Source: Chloroflexota bacterium
Lineage (GTDB): Bacteria; Chloroflexota; Anaerolineae; Anaerolineales; DRMV01
Assembly (NCBI GenBank): GCA_013153375.1
Contig: JAADEN010000080.1
Coordinates: 1 to 6,151 of the forward strand
Length of the DNA: 6,151 bases
Direction of reading: 5' to 3'
This document shows, in pieces, positions 1 through 5,631 of the stretch (position 1 is its first letter; each line of letters begins with the position of its first letter). A program made the translations under genes and the position numbers. The notes beneath the pieces were generated by a model that saw only the letters and a list, made by a program, of their open reading frames with translations, made no database searches and was not told where the DNA came from.

Positions 1-312
1 ACCGCGACGAGCCTGGCCGCGCCCGCGCTGGCCGCGGATCTGGCCGCCCGGGGCGCGCGGGTGTTCATCGTGACCGACATCGGACGCGATGGCACGGGGC
101 AGGGGCCCAACCTGGATCTGGCCCGCGCGGTGGTCGAGGCCGCGGGCGCGAGCGCGCAGGTCGTGGCGTCGGGCGGGGTGCGCACTCTGGCGCACATCCT
201 GGACGCGGCCCGGGCCGGTCTGCACGGCATCATCGTGGGCCGGGCCCTGTACGACGGGCATGTGGATTTGGCCGCGGCCCTCGCGCAGGTGGCCCGCGCG
301 CGGCCGACCTGA
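1..312 (+). CDS. hisA: HisA, phosphoribosylformimino-AICAR-phosphate isomerase, C-terminal part
   Basis: This is the last 103 codons of a (beta/alpha)8-barrel isomerase that opens the aminoaldose ring of ProFAR to the ketose PRFAR, the fourth step of histidine synthesis in the cytoplasm. The frame is open from base 1, so the start lies outside the window; at a usual length near 240 residues, somewhat over half is missing, including both catalytic aspartates. Visible are the TDIGRDGTGQGPN loop (visible residues 25-37), the phosphate-binding SGGVRT turn and the final VGRALY turn. The TDI and GPN forms fit HisA; HisF usually has TSMDRDGT and a different following segment. An internal GTG at 61 is not a credible start because the barrel continues upstream. 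The neighbours have no histidine role, so any his operon would lie to the left. Recognition is by motif and confident. Confidence 0.93.
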   Translation, partial: TATSLAAPALAADLAARGARVFIVTDIGRDGTGQGPNLDLARAVVEAAGASAQVVASGGVRTLAHILDAARAGLHGIIVGRALYDGHVDLAAALAQVARARPT

Positions 313-334
313 CCTCCCTCGGGCCGCGGCGGGC
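292..334. terminator. GC-rich hairpin between convergent genes, possible bidirectional terminator
   Basis: The arm GCCCGC-g-CGCGGCC-GA (292-307) pairs with TC-g-GGCCGCG-GCGGGC (319-334). This gives 13 pairs interrupted by one bulged base, plus two more pairs beyond a second bulge, with an 11-base loop. It overlaps the hisA stop codon and fills the short gap before the convergent lipoprotein stop. There is no T-tract on either side, so it is not a classical intrinsic terminator, and GC-rich sequence makes such pairings easier by chance. A bidirectional transcription block is an inference from position. Confidence 0.4.
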
Positions 335-337
335 GGC

Positions 338-1081
338 TCACTCCTCCGCGCGCAGCACGACGAAGTTGTCGAACTCCACGATGATGCCCGCGTCGGTGAA
401 CGCGCCCGCGATGAGGCCCACATCGCCGTGCGCGAACGCGTCGTCTTGCACTTCGGCCAGAAGATGGCCGTTGGCGTAGAGCCGCAGGCGGTCGCCCACA
501 CATTCGGCCTGAACGCGATTGACCTGGCTCCCCGGGCGGATGATGCCTCGAACGGCCAACTGGCGTTCGGGCGTCAACTGATATTGTTCGCCGTCGATCA
601 TCTTGACGATCGCGTAGTAGCCCGCGTTGCTCAGCACGAAGAAGTAGAAGTTCTCGTCGTCCTGGTAGCGGCACAGCACGCCGAAACTGTTGTACTCCGA
701 GCCGGCCACGGCCTGCGCGTCCACCTCGATGCGGATGTCGCGGAAGTCCAGGCCGGGATTGGCCCACAAGTCGGTGTAGGCCAGCCCGACGCCGATGCGG
801 TAGCGTCCGTTGATGTAGTCGGTGATGCCCCAGTCGGCCTTGAAGCGCGGCCAGCCGCTGTTGGGGTCGGAGAAGTCGTCCTGGAAGAGGATGCGCTCGG
901 GCGGGATGGGCGTCGGGGTCGGCGTGGGCGTGGGCGGGACGGGGGTGGGCAAAGGCAGGGTGAGCAGCACCCGCGGCGTGGGCGAAGGCGTAGTTGGCGT
1001 CGGAGCCGCGGTGCAGGCGGCCAAGACCAGCAAGACCGCGGGGAGCACCAGGGCCGGGAGCCGGTGAACGCGACGAGACAT
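338..1081 (-). CDS. Lipoprotein with Pro/Thr linker and beta-sandwich (LamG/DUF1080-like) domain
   Basis: A 247-residue protein predicted to be lipid-anchored outside the membrane. Residues 1-23 form a lipoprotein signal (basic MSRRVHR, hydrophobic core, lipobox LAAC with Cys23). A Pro/Thr linker follows to about residue 62, then one domain from about 65 to 245 that opens with DDFSDPNSGW and ends with the strand VEFDNFVV. Such domains belong to the concanavalin-like fold often labelled 3-keto-disaccharide hydrolase (DUF1080) or glycoside-hydrolase-16-like. I see no catalytic motif, so carbohydrate or surface binding is only a guess. The ATG at 1081 is chosen because GAGGA (1088-1092) lies 6 bases upstream and the lipoprotein signal starts there; the frame stays open upstream to 1282 but lacks signal-like sequence. 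It sits 26 bases downstream of its paralogue in a likely operon. Cys137 and Cys194 are the only other cysteines. Confidence 0.88.
   Translation of the reverse strand: MSRRVHRLPALVLPAVLLVLAACTAAPTPTTPSPTPRVLLTLPLPTPVPPTPTPTPTPIPPERILFQDDFSDPNSGWPRFKADWGITDYINGRYRIGVGLAYTDLWANPGLDFRDIRIEVDAQAVAGSEYNSFGVLCRYQDDENFYFFVLSNAGYYAIVKMIDGEQYQLTPERQLAVRGIIRPGSQVNRVQAECVGDRLRLYANGHLLAEVQDDAFAHGDVGLIAGAFTDAGIIVEFDNFVVLRAEE
899..946 (-). repeat. Degenerate GGCGTG-type short repeat encoding the Pro/Thr linker
   Basis: The plus strand here is a run of imperfect hexanucleotides related to GGCGTG. Read on the minus strand it encodes alternating Pro-Thr (residues about 46-61 of the lipoprotein). It acts as an extended, protease-resistant spacer between lipid anchor and domain. 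Such tracts can change length by slippage; only one copy state is visible here. Confidence 0.6.
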
Positions 1082-1107
1082 GGCGTTTCCTCGGTGGTAG
1101 GGTGATT

Positions 1108-1785
1108 TCAGGGCCGCTGCCAGGTCCACAGGGTCAGGTCGTGGTAGGTGACGCCCCAGGACGAGGTCGCGCCCTGCGGAGGCGTGCGCAGCCACATCCC
1201 GACCTGGCCTTTGGGCACCGGCGTGTCTGTGGCGAGCAACAGGTGCCCGTTGACCCACAGGCGCAGACCCGTGTCCCGGCATTCTACCATCATCCGGTTG
1301 CTTTGCGGGGCCGGGTGCACGGCCGCGTGGGGGACGAAGTCCAGGCTCGCGCCGTGCAGGGGGCGCTTCCCCGCGGGCGTTTGCTCCCAGGCGGCGAAAG
1401 TGCCGTCGCTGCCCAGGGCCAGCACCACCTGATGCTGCGGGTCACGGTAGCCGCAGACCAGGCCGTACGCGCCGCGCGACGCGGCGGATGGATCGGCTTC
1501 CACATGCGCGGCCAGGCGCACCTGCGCGTAGGCGGTCGGATGCAGGCTCTGCACCGGCACCGCGGGCATCACCCCGGCCAGCCGGTAGCCGGCCGAGGTG
1601 TAAGTGGCAATGGCTCCGGGGCCGCCGTCCAGCAGCCACGGGCCGGGCTCGCGAAAGTCGGTCCACCACTGGACGCTCCACGCGCCGCGGGCTTCGGGGG
1701 TGGGGGCGCGCCAGCAGCCGAGCAGCCCGGCTACGGCCCACAGGGGCGCCAGCGCCCGCCAGAGCGGTTTCCAGGGGGTGGTCAT
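1108..1785 (-). CDS. Short-linker lipoprotein with beta-sandwich domain, paralogue of the next gene
   Basis: A 225-residue predicted lipoprotein: signal at residues 1-24 (core ALAPLWAVAG, lipobox LLGC with Cys24), almost no linker, then a single domain from about 36 to the end. It aligns with the downstream gene over the C-terminal half: YGLVCGY (107-113) matches FGVLCRY, and NRMMVEC followed by LRLWVNGHLL (163-183) matches NRVQAEC and LRLYANGHLL without a gap. It therefore has the same concanavalin-like fold and is probably an old tandem duplicate; the function is unknown. The two cysteines after the lipid one (111, 169) are conserved in the paralogue. The ATG at 1785 is preferred: there is no Shine-Dalgarno site, but a -10-like motif lies 7 bases upstream. 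An in-frame ATG at 1794 would add MPG but overlaps that motif. It is the first gene of a two-gene unit. Confidence 0.85.
   Translation of the reverse strand: MTTPWKPLWRALAPLWAVAGLLGCWRAPTPEARGAWSVQWWTDFREPGPWLLDGGPGAIATYTSAGYRLAGVMPAVPVQSLHPTAYAQVRLAAHVEADPSAASRGAYGLVCGYRDPQHQVVLALGSDGTFAAWEQTPAGKRPLHGASLDFVPHAAVHPAPQSNRMMVECRDTGLRLWVNGHLLLATDTPVPKGQVGMWLRTPPQGATSSWGVTYHDLTLWTWQRP
1275..1290 (-). repeat. 16-base exact repeat, internal copy
   Basis: On the minus strand this reads ATGGTAGAATGCCGGG and encodes part of the NRMMVECRD segment of the lipoprotein. An identical 16-mer lies at 1787-1802, where it forms the presumed promoter of the same gene. Here it is constrained by coding, and the downstream bases differ. 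Confidence 0.55.
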
Positions 1786-1786
1786 G

Positions 1787-1802
1787 CCCGGCATTCTACC
1801 AT
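1787..1802 (-). repeat. 16-base exact repeat, promoter copy
   Basis: Identical to the copy inside the coding sequence at 1275-1290. It contains the extended -10 motif TGGTAGAAT and ends one base short of the preferred start codon. Duplication or coincidence cannot be told apart from two copies. Confidence 0.55.
1793..1801 (-). promoter_or_regulatory. Extended -10 element, probably giving a leaderless mRNA
   Basis: The minus strand reads TGGTAGAAT: a TGn extension followed by TAGAAT, five of six matches to TATAAT. Exactly 7 bases separate it from the ATG at 1785, so the expected transcription start is the A of that ATG. No -35 match stands at 17 bases spacing (GGCCCG), which suits an extended -10 promoter. 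The absence of a ribosome binding site before the ATG agrees. This arrangement is known for leaderless genes in Deinococcus and actinobacteria; its use here is inferred. Confidence 0.5.
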
Positions 1803-1821
1803 TGCGGCCCCCGCTCGGGCC

Positions 1822-1851
1822 GTGAGCAGGGCAATCAGTGAAGATGCTCAC
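1822..1851. promoter_or_regulatory. Inverted repeat GTGAGCA-N16-TGCTCAC in the divergent control region
   Basis: Two perfect 7-base arms (1822-1828 and 1845-1851) flank a 16-base spacer. The right arm covers the candidate -35 hexamer of the phosphatase promoter. The centre lies about 50 bases from the proposed start of the divergent lipoprotein transcript. It could be an operator for a dimeric regulator or a chance pairing. With arms of this length in about 130 bases, chance is not negligible. Confidence 0.35.
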
Positions 1852-1873
1852 CCACGCCCGCCGCGGGTATAAT
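1845..1873 (+). promoter_or_regulatory. Sigma-70-type promoter of the phosphatase gene
   Basis: A perfect TATAAT at 1868-1873 stands 17 bases after TGCTCA (1845-1850), which matches the -35 consensus at three of six positions. The expected start near 1880 leaves a leader of about 40 bases. The leader ends in GAGGAG (1909-1914), 6 bases before the ATG. The -10 is convincing in this GC-rich context; the -35 is weak. Confidence 0.6.
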
Positions 1874-1920
1874 GAGCCGCACCGGGCCGTGCCGCGCCGC
1901 GTGGCCCTGAGGAGCGTAAC

Positions 1921-2919
1921 ATGCGACGCTACATTGCCTTGTGGATCGGGCTTATGGCCCTGGTCGCCGGCTGTCGGGCCCGGCCTTCGAGCCCGCTGCC
2001 GGCCCATGTGTATGCGACCCCCACGCCGCGGCCGACGGCCTCGATGACGGCCTCGGCCCTCCCAACCGCGGCGGCCTCGCCGCGGCCCTCGGCCACGGCC
2101 GCCCCCCAGCCCAGTCCGACGAACACGCCCACGCCGCCCCCCACGGAGGATTATCCCCCGGTTTTCTTCGTCGTCATCGGTGATTTTGGCCTCGCGGGCT
2201 CCGCGGAACAGGCCGTGGCCGATTTGGTGCTCGCGGCCGAGCCGGATTTCATCGTCACCGCGGGCGACAACAACTATCCCAACGGCAGTCTGGACACCTG
2301 GGACGCGAATGTGAGCGCCTACTACGGCGACTATCTGGCGCGGGGCGCGTTCTTCCCGGCCTGGGGGAATCACGATTGGGGCTATCACCGCAAGAAGTTG
2401 CCCGCGCTGGAAAAGGTGGACTACCTGCCCGAGCCCAAGCGTTATTACGAGTTCGTGCGCGGGCCCGTGCACTTTTTCGTCCTCGACAGCAACTGGCAGG
2501 AGCCCGACGGCACGACCGCGAAGTCGCGGCAGGCCCGCTGGCTGCAGGAGCGGTTGGCCGCGTCGTCCACGCCGTGGCAGGTGGTCGTGGTGCACCACGC
2601 GCCCTTTTCGTCGGGTCGGCACGGCTCGCAAACCCGCCTGCAGTGGCCTTATCGGGCCTGGGGCGCGGATGTGGTGCTGGCCGGCCACGATCACACTTAC
2701 GAGCGCATCGAACACGACGGGCTGACCTACATCGTGAACGGCGTGGGCGGGCATCCCAGCCTGTACGAGTTCCAGACGCCCGTGCCCGGAAGTCGCTTCC
2801 GTTTCAACGAGGACTACGGCGCGCTGTTCGTGTGGGCCGATGGGGAGCACATGCGCTTCGAGATGCACACCGTGGAGCACGGGGTGATCGACGCGTTCAC
2901 CCTGACGCGCGGGGAGTAG
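1921..2919 (+). CDS. Lipoprotein metallophosphoesterase, purple acid phosphatase-like
   Basis: A 332-residue predicted lipid-anchored phosphatase hydrolysing phosphate esters outside the membrane; the substrate is unknown. The signal ends at lipobox VAGC (Cys18), and a Pro/Ala/Thr/Ser linker runs to about residue 78. The catalytic domain shows the ordered calcineurin-type motifs: GDF (Asp88), GDNNY (Asp116, Tyr119), GNHD (150-152), VVHHAP (His225, His226) and GHDHTYER (His256, His258). The Tyr after GDNN is the iron-binding position typical of purple and tartrate-resistant acid phosphatases, which favours that branch over ordinary calcineurin-like enzymes. WLQERLAAS (207-215) also fits this group. 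All expected metal ligands appear present, so it should be active. The ATG at 1921 has GAGGAG 6 bases upstream and begins the signal. It is divergent from the two sandwich lipoproteins, and its 3' end overlaps the convergent transporter gene by 23 bases. Confidence 0.92.
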   Translation: MRRYIALWIGLMALVAGCRARPSSPLPAHVYATPTPRPTASMTASALPTAAASPRPSATAAPQPSPTNTPTPPPTEDYPPVFFVVIGDFGLAGSAEQAVADLVLAAEPDFIVTAGDNNYPNGSLDTWDANVSAYYGDYLARGAFFPAWGNHDWGYHRKKLPALEKVDYLPEPKRYYEFVRGPVHFFVLDSNWQEPDGTTAKSRQARWLQERLAASSTPWQVVVVHHAPFSSGRHGSQTRLQWPYRAWGADVVLAGHDHTYERIEHDGLTYIVNGVGGHPSLYEFQTPVPGSRFRFNEDYGALFVWADGEHMRFEMHTVEHGVIDAFTLTRGE

Positions 2920-4051
2920 GCTGCGGGGGGCGGCTCAGCGCCCAACCCACGGGCAAGAGCAGCAGGGCCAGCGCGGGCGTGAGGAAGAGCATGGCCGGGT
3001 CGCGCGCGTAGAGCCAGCCCGCCAGGGGCGCGGCCACGGTCAGCGACAGCCCGACCACGGTTTCCACCAGGCCGTACACCAGGCCGCGCTGTCCGGCCGG
3101 GGCCCGGGTTTGGGCCTGCGCGTGGGCCAGGGGCCGGGTCGCGCGCAGGCCGCCGAAGAGGAAGTACGCGCCTTGATAGGCGCGCCAACTTTGGCCCCGC
3201 CAGATCAGTCCGGCCGCCAGGGCCTGCCCGCTGAAGGCCAGGCTCAGCCCCCAGAAGGGCGGCAGCGCGCCCAGCAGCGCGTTGGACAGGGTCGCGCCCA
3301 GCGCGTACAGGGTGCCCAACTCGCCGATGCGGGGCAGGCTCACGCCCCGTTGCTCGTTCAGGAAGTTGGGCAGCAGGGGGTGCGGAATCGTCACCAGCAC
3401 GAACACCAGCCAGATCCAGCCCACCAGCAGCCATACCGGACGGGGGAGATCCCGCAGCGCCTGCCGCAACGAGGTGCGGGTGGAATGCGACGCGGCGGGG
3501 CCGCTGGGCCACGGATGGGGCCGGGTGCGCAGCACCAGGATCGTCGAGAGGGTGAACAGGCCCGCGGCCAGGGCATAGACCCGCGGCAGGCCCCACACCT
3601 GCGCGATGCGTCCGCCCAGCCAGGGCCCGACGATGGTGCCCAGGTTGAACGCGGCCGAGGTCAGGGTGAGCACCCGAGCCAGCGAAAAGCGGCCCCGCAC
3701 CTGGCCCAGGTAGGCCTGCAAAGGCACCATGACGAACAGCGCGGCGTGGTAGAGCCACAGCCCGAGCACGAACAGGGTCAGCCCGCGCGCCGCGGCCATC
3801 GCGATCGCGCCCAGGGTGCCCACGATCCAGCCCGCGGCCAGCAGCCGGTGAGGCCCCCAGCGGTCCACCAGCCGCCCCACGGGCAGGTGCATGACCGTCA
3901 CCAGCGCGCCGGCCACGCCCAACACCCGGCCGATGCCCTCGGGCGAAGCGCCCAATTGGGCCAGGTACAGGGGTTGAAAGTGATAGAACAGCCCATCGCC
4001 CACGCCCCAGGCCAGCAACGAGAGGGTCATCAACCACAAGTCACGCTTCAT
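2897..4051 (-). CDS. MFS transporter
   Basis: A 384-residue membrane protein with about twelve hydrophobic segments, the usual size for a major facilitator. The family motif A, GRLVDRWGPHRLL, lies at residues 59-71 in the loop between helices 2 and 3. A polar, basic central loop (about 174-204) divides the two halves, and the C-terminus is a short Pro-rich tail. The substrate cannot be read from the sequence; drug or metabolite efflux and sugar transport are both possible. The ATG at 4051 is chosen because GAGGG (4057-4061) lies 5 bases upstream and the first helix follows at once. The open frame continues upstream to 4168, but that part only shadows the hydrolase gene. The start overlaps the hydrolase stop by 11 bases and its ribosome site is inside that gene, which suggests translational coupling. 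Third gene of the operon. Confidence 0.9.
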   Translation of the reverse strand: MKRDLWLMTLSLLAWGVGDGLFYHFQPLYLAQLGASPEGIGRVLGVAGALVTVMHLPVGRLVDRWGPHRLLAAGWIVGTLGAIAMAAARGLTLFVLGLWLYHAALFVMVPLQAYLGQVRGRFSLARVLTLTSAAFNLGTIVGPWLGGRIAQVWGLPRVYALAAGLFTLSTILVLRTRPHPWPSGPAASHSTRTSLRQALRDLPRPVWLLVGWIWLVFVLVTIPHPLLPNFLNEQRGVSLPRIGELGTLYALGATLSNALLGALPPFWGLSLAFSGQALAAGLIWRGQSWRAYQGAYFLFGGLRATRPLAHAQAQTRAPAGQRGLVYGLVETVVGLSLTVAAPLAGWLYARDPAMLFLTPALALLLLPVGWALSRPPQPTPRASG

Positions 4052-4883
4052 GAGCACCCTCGGGCGGTGGGGGATGGGGCTCCGCGCGCGGCGCGGCCAG
4101 CACGCGGTCCAGAAACTCGCCCACGGCCTGGTACACCTCTTCGCGATTGGCGCCCAGGGTGATGACATGGCGGTTCACCCGCTGGAGGACGCGCACTTTG
4201 TGGGCCGAGGAGATGGCGCGGGCGTACAGTTCCATGTGCGCCACCGGCGCGATGCTGTCGCCCGTGGCATAGACGAAGAGGGCCGGCGCGGTCACGCGCG
4301 CCAGCCGGGGATGCAGATGGGCCAGGAAGTCGCGAAAAGTCAGCAAACTGCGGATGGGGTAGGCGGGGTAACTCAAGTGGACTTCGGGCAACCGCACCGG
4401 ATCCACCAGCGGCGGCCGCCAGAAACGTTTGGACCAGTACGGCATGATCCAGCGCAAGAGGGGCAGCAGCGGCATGAGGGGGTGCTTGGGCAGGCGATAA
4501 GGCGCGGCCAGCACGCCCACCGCGGCCACGGGAAAGCGCGTGGCGTGGTACAGCGCCAGCGCGCCGCCCAGGGAGAGGCCGACCACCGCGATGGTGCGGT
4601 GCCCCGCGCTGCGCAGCAGGTGCCAGCCGTCCTCCACCGAGGCCGCCCAATCCTGCCAGGTGGTGCGGGCCATGTCCCGGGGCGAGGTCGCGTGGCCGGC
4701 CAGGCGCACGCCCAACGCGGTGTAGCCCCGTTCGGCCAGGTAGGCCCCCAGAAAGCGCATTTCTTGCGGCGTGGCGGTGAAACCGTGCACCAGGAGCACG
4801 GCCTTTTCGCCGCGCGGGAAGAAGAACGGTTCGGCCCAGGGCCAGATGAAACCCGAAGACGCGGTCTGTGCATCCGTAGCCAT
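4041..4883 (-). CDS. Alpha/beta hydrolase, Est30/monoacylglycerol-lipase-like carboxylesterase
   Basis: A 280-residue serine hydrolase without a signal peptide, so probably cytoplasmic. The oxyanion motif HGFTATPQEMRFLG begins at residue 33. The nucleophile elbow GLSLGG puts Ser104 in place, Asp209 (ATGDSIAP) is the likely acid, and His239 (NRHVITL) completes the triad. These segments closely resemble Geobacillus Est30 (HGFTG..ADVRMLG, GLSLGG, GHVITL), which cleaves short-chain esters and is related to bacterial monoacylglycerol lipases. The real substrate is unknown. A lid-like insert rich in Pro and aromatics lies at about 130-165, and the C-terminal 18 residues are a loose Pro-rich tail. 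The ATG at 4883 is 7 bases after the regulator stop. The nearest ribosome site, AGGGAGG (4895-4901), is 11 bases away, longer than usual, and lies over the end of the regulator gene. Nearer ATGs at 4891 and 4894 are out of frame. Confidence 0.9.
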   Translation of the reverse strand: MATDAQTASSGFIWPWAEPFFFPRGEKAVLLVHGFTATPQEMRFLGAYLAERGYTALGVRLAGHATSPRDMARTTWQDWAASVEDGWHLLRSAGHRTIAVVGLSLGGALALYHATRFPVAAVGVLAAPYRLPKHPLMPLLPLLRWIMPYWSKRFWRPPLVDPVRLPEVHLSYPAYPIRSLLTFRDFLAHLHPRLARVTAPALFVYATGDSIAPVAHMELYARAISSAHKVRVLQRVNRHVITLGANREEVYQAVGEFLDRVLAAPRAEPHPPPPEGAHEA

Positions 4884-4890
4884 GACGCCA

Positions 4891-5574
4891 TCATCCTCCC
4901 TGGGCCAACTGCTCCAGACGCCGACGGTCGGTGAAGATGAAATGCCGCCGCCGCACCTGCAACACGCCCTCGCGCGCCAGGCGTTGCAGCACCCGGCTGA
5001 CCAGTTCGCGGCTGGTGCCCACCATCGCGGCCATCTCGTCCAGCGTCAGATAGCGGGGCAAGGGGCGTCCTTCGTGGGGCGGGTAGTACTTGACCAGCAG
5101 CCGGGCGACCCGATGCGCGACGGACTGAAAGGCCAGGCTGTAGATGACCTCGCGCACCTGGCGCATCCAGCCCACGATTTCGCCGTTCAGAGCCCACAGC
5201 GCGTCGGGGTGCTTCCAGAGCAGAGGGAGCACGATCTCGCGCGGCCACCAGTAGAGGAACGCGGCCGCGGTGATCTCCAGCGAAGCGGGCATGGGCTGGT
5301 CGTCGAACATGGTATGGCCCCAGACGGCCGCGCCCGGGCTCAGCCGAAAGACCACCTGCCTGCGGCCCGACGGCGCCACCAGGGTCCATTGGGCGCCGCC
5401 CGCGGCCAGCAGCGCGACCCGGGGCCACCGTTCGCCCTGGTGGCACAGGACCTCCCCTTTGTCCAGCGTGCGCTCCCGGGCCGTGCGGATGAGTTCCTCG
5501 TGTTCCGCGGCGGTGAGGCGTCCAAATACCGGATTCTGTTCAAGAAGCGAGTGCAATGTCCGTGTATTCATCAT
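4891..5574 (-). CDS. Crp/Fnr-family transcriptional regulator with atypical effector pocket
   Basis: A 227-residue cytoplasmic DNA-binding protein of normal family length. Residues about 15-115 form the cyclic-nucleotide-type beta roll, about 122-160 the dimer helix, and about 170-225 a Crp-type winged helix. Its recognition helix is near TSRELVSRVLQRLAREGVL (187-205), including the typical S/T-R-E-x-V-S-R pattern. The phosphate-binding cassette is degraded: where E. coli Crp has GEL and an Arg-Ser-Ala, this protein has GHTMF and PAS (86-98), so cAMP binding as in Crp is unlikely. It has a single cysteine (Cys44), so it cannot carry an Fnr-type Fe-S cluster. The effector is unknown. It heads the hydrolase-transporter operon and is divergent from mscL, which suggests local regulation. 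ATG at 5574 is taken; the adjacent in-frame ATG at 5571 is equally possible. Neither has a Shine-Dalgarno site. Confidence 0.88.
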   Translation of the reverse strand: MMNTRTLHSLLEQNPVFGRLTAAEHEELIRTARERTLDKGEVLCHQGERWPRVALLAAGGAQWTLVAPSGRRQVVFRLSPGAAVWGHTMFDDQPMPASLEITAAAFLYWWPREIVLPLLWKHPDALWALNGEIVGWMRQVREVIYSLAFQSVAHRVARLLVKYYPPHEGRPLPRYLTLDEMAAMVGTSRELVSRVLQRLAREGVLQVRRRHFIFTDRRRLEQLAQGG

Positions 5575-5578
5575 TGGA

Positions 5579-5594
5579 TTTGTAAAAAGTCAAA
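5579..5594. promoter_or_regulatory. Small palindrome TTTG-N8-CAAA, possible Crp-family operator
   Basis: The two 4-base arms frame a symmetric 16-base site, within the size range of Crp/Fnr operators, though it matches neither the Crp (TGTGA-N6-TCACA) nor the Fnr (TTGAT-N4-ATCAA) consensus. It overlaps the candidate -10 of the regulator gene and touches the mscL -35. Arms this short arise by chance often in AT-rich DNA, so position is the main argument. Confidence 0.22.
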
Positions 5595-5607
5595 GACATG
5601 CGGCCAA
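5579..5607 (-). promoter_or_regulatory. Candidate promoter of the regulator operon
   Basis: On the minus strand TTGGCC (5602-5607) and TACAAA (5579-5584) are 17 bases apart, each four of six matches to consensus. Transcription would start at or next to the paired ATGs at 5574 and 5571; the -10 ends 7 bases before the second one. With no ribosome site present, a leaderless or nearly leaderless message is plausible. The element crosses the mscL promoter. Confidence 0.35.
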
Positions 5608-5621
5608 ATTCGCGTTATAAT
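5593..5621 (+). promoter_or_regulatory. Sigma-70-type promoter of mscL
   Basis: AAGACA (5593-5598, four of six) and a perfect TATAAT (5616-5621) are 17 bases apart in the only AT-rich stretch of the window. Transcription should start near 5628, leaving a leader of about 45 bases that ends in a strong ribosome site, AAGGAGG (5659-5665), 7 bases before the mscL ATG. Confidence 0.65.
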
Positions 5622-5631
5622 TAGGGAGAGA

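Noticed and set aside
899..946. CRISPR or long tandem repeat array
   Set aside because: It is a short degenerate hexanucleotide tract in frame with a Pro/Thr linker, without spacers.
89..1105. Long plus-strand open frame opposite the first lipoprotein gene
   Set aside because: Composition is Arg/Ala/Gly/Val shadow sequence without a domain. The minus-strand frame has a lipobox, linker, fold motifs and ribosome site.
994..1872. Plus-strand open frame of 292 codons opposite the second lipoprotein
   Set aside because: No start signal and no recognisable motif; it mirrors codon bias of the GC-rich minus-strand gene.
1786..2880. N-terminal extension of the minus-strand lipoprotein frame to 2880
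   Set aside because: The extension is antisense to the well-supported phosphatase and would bury the lipoprotein signal in the middle of the protein.
3110..4162. 350-codon plus-strand frame opposite the transporter
   Set aside because: Gln/Arg/Gly-rich low-complexity translation, as expected antisense to hydrophobic helices; no ribosome site.
4373..5446. 357-codon minus-strand frame across the regulator and hydrolase
   Set aside because: Out-of-frame shadow that spans two genes with clear motifs in other frames.
5588..5593. TTGACT on the minus strand as -35 of the regulator gene
   Set aside because: At 17 bases spacing the -10 would be TGAATA inside the coding region, two of six matches; the TTGGCC/TACAAA pair fits better.
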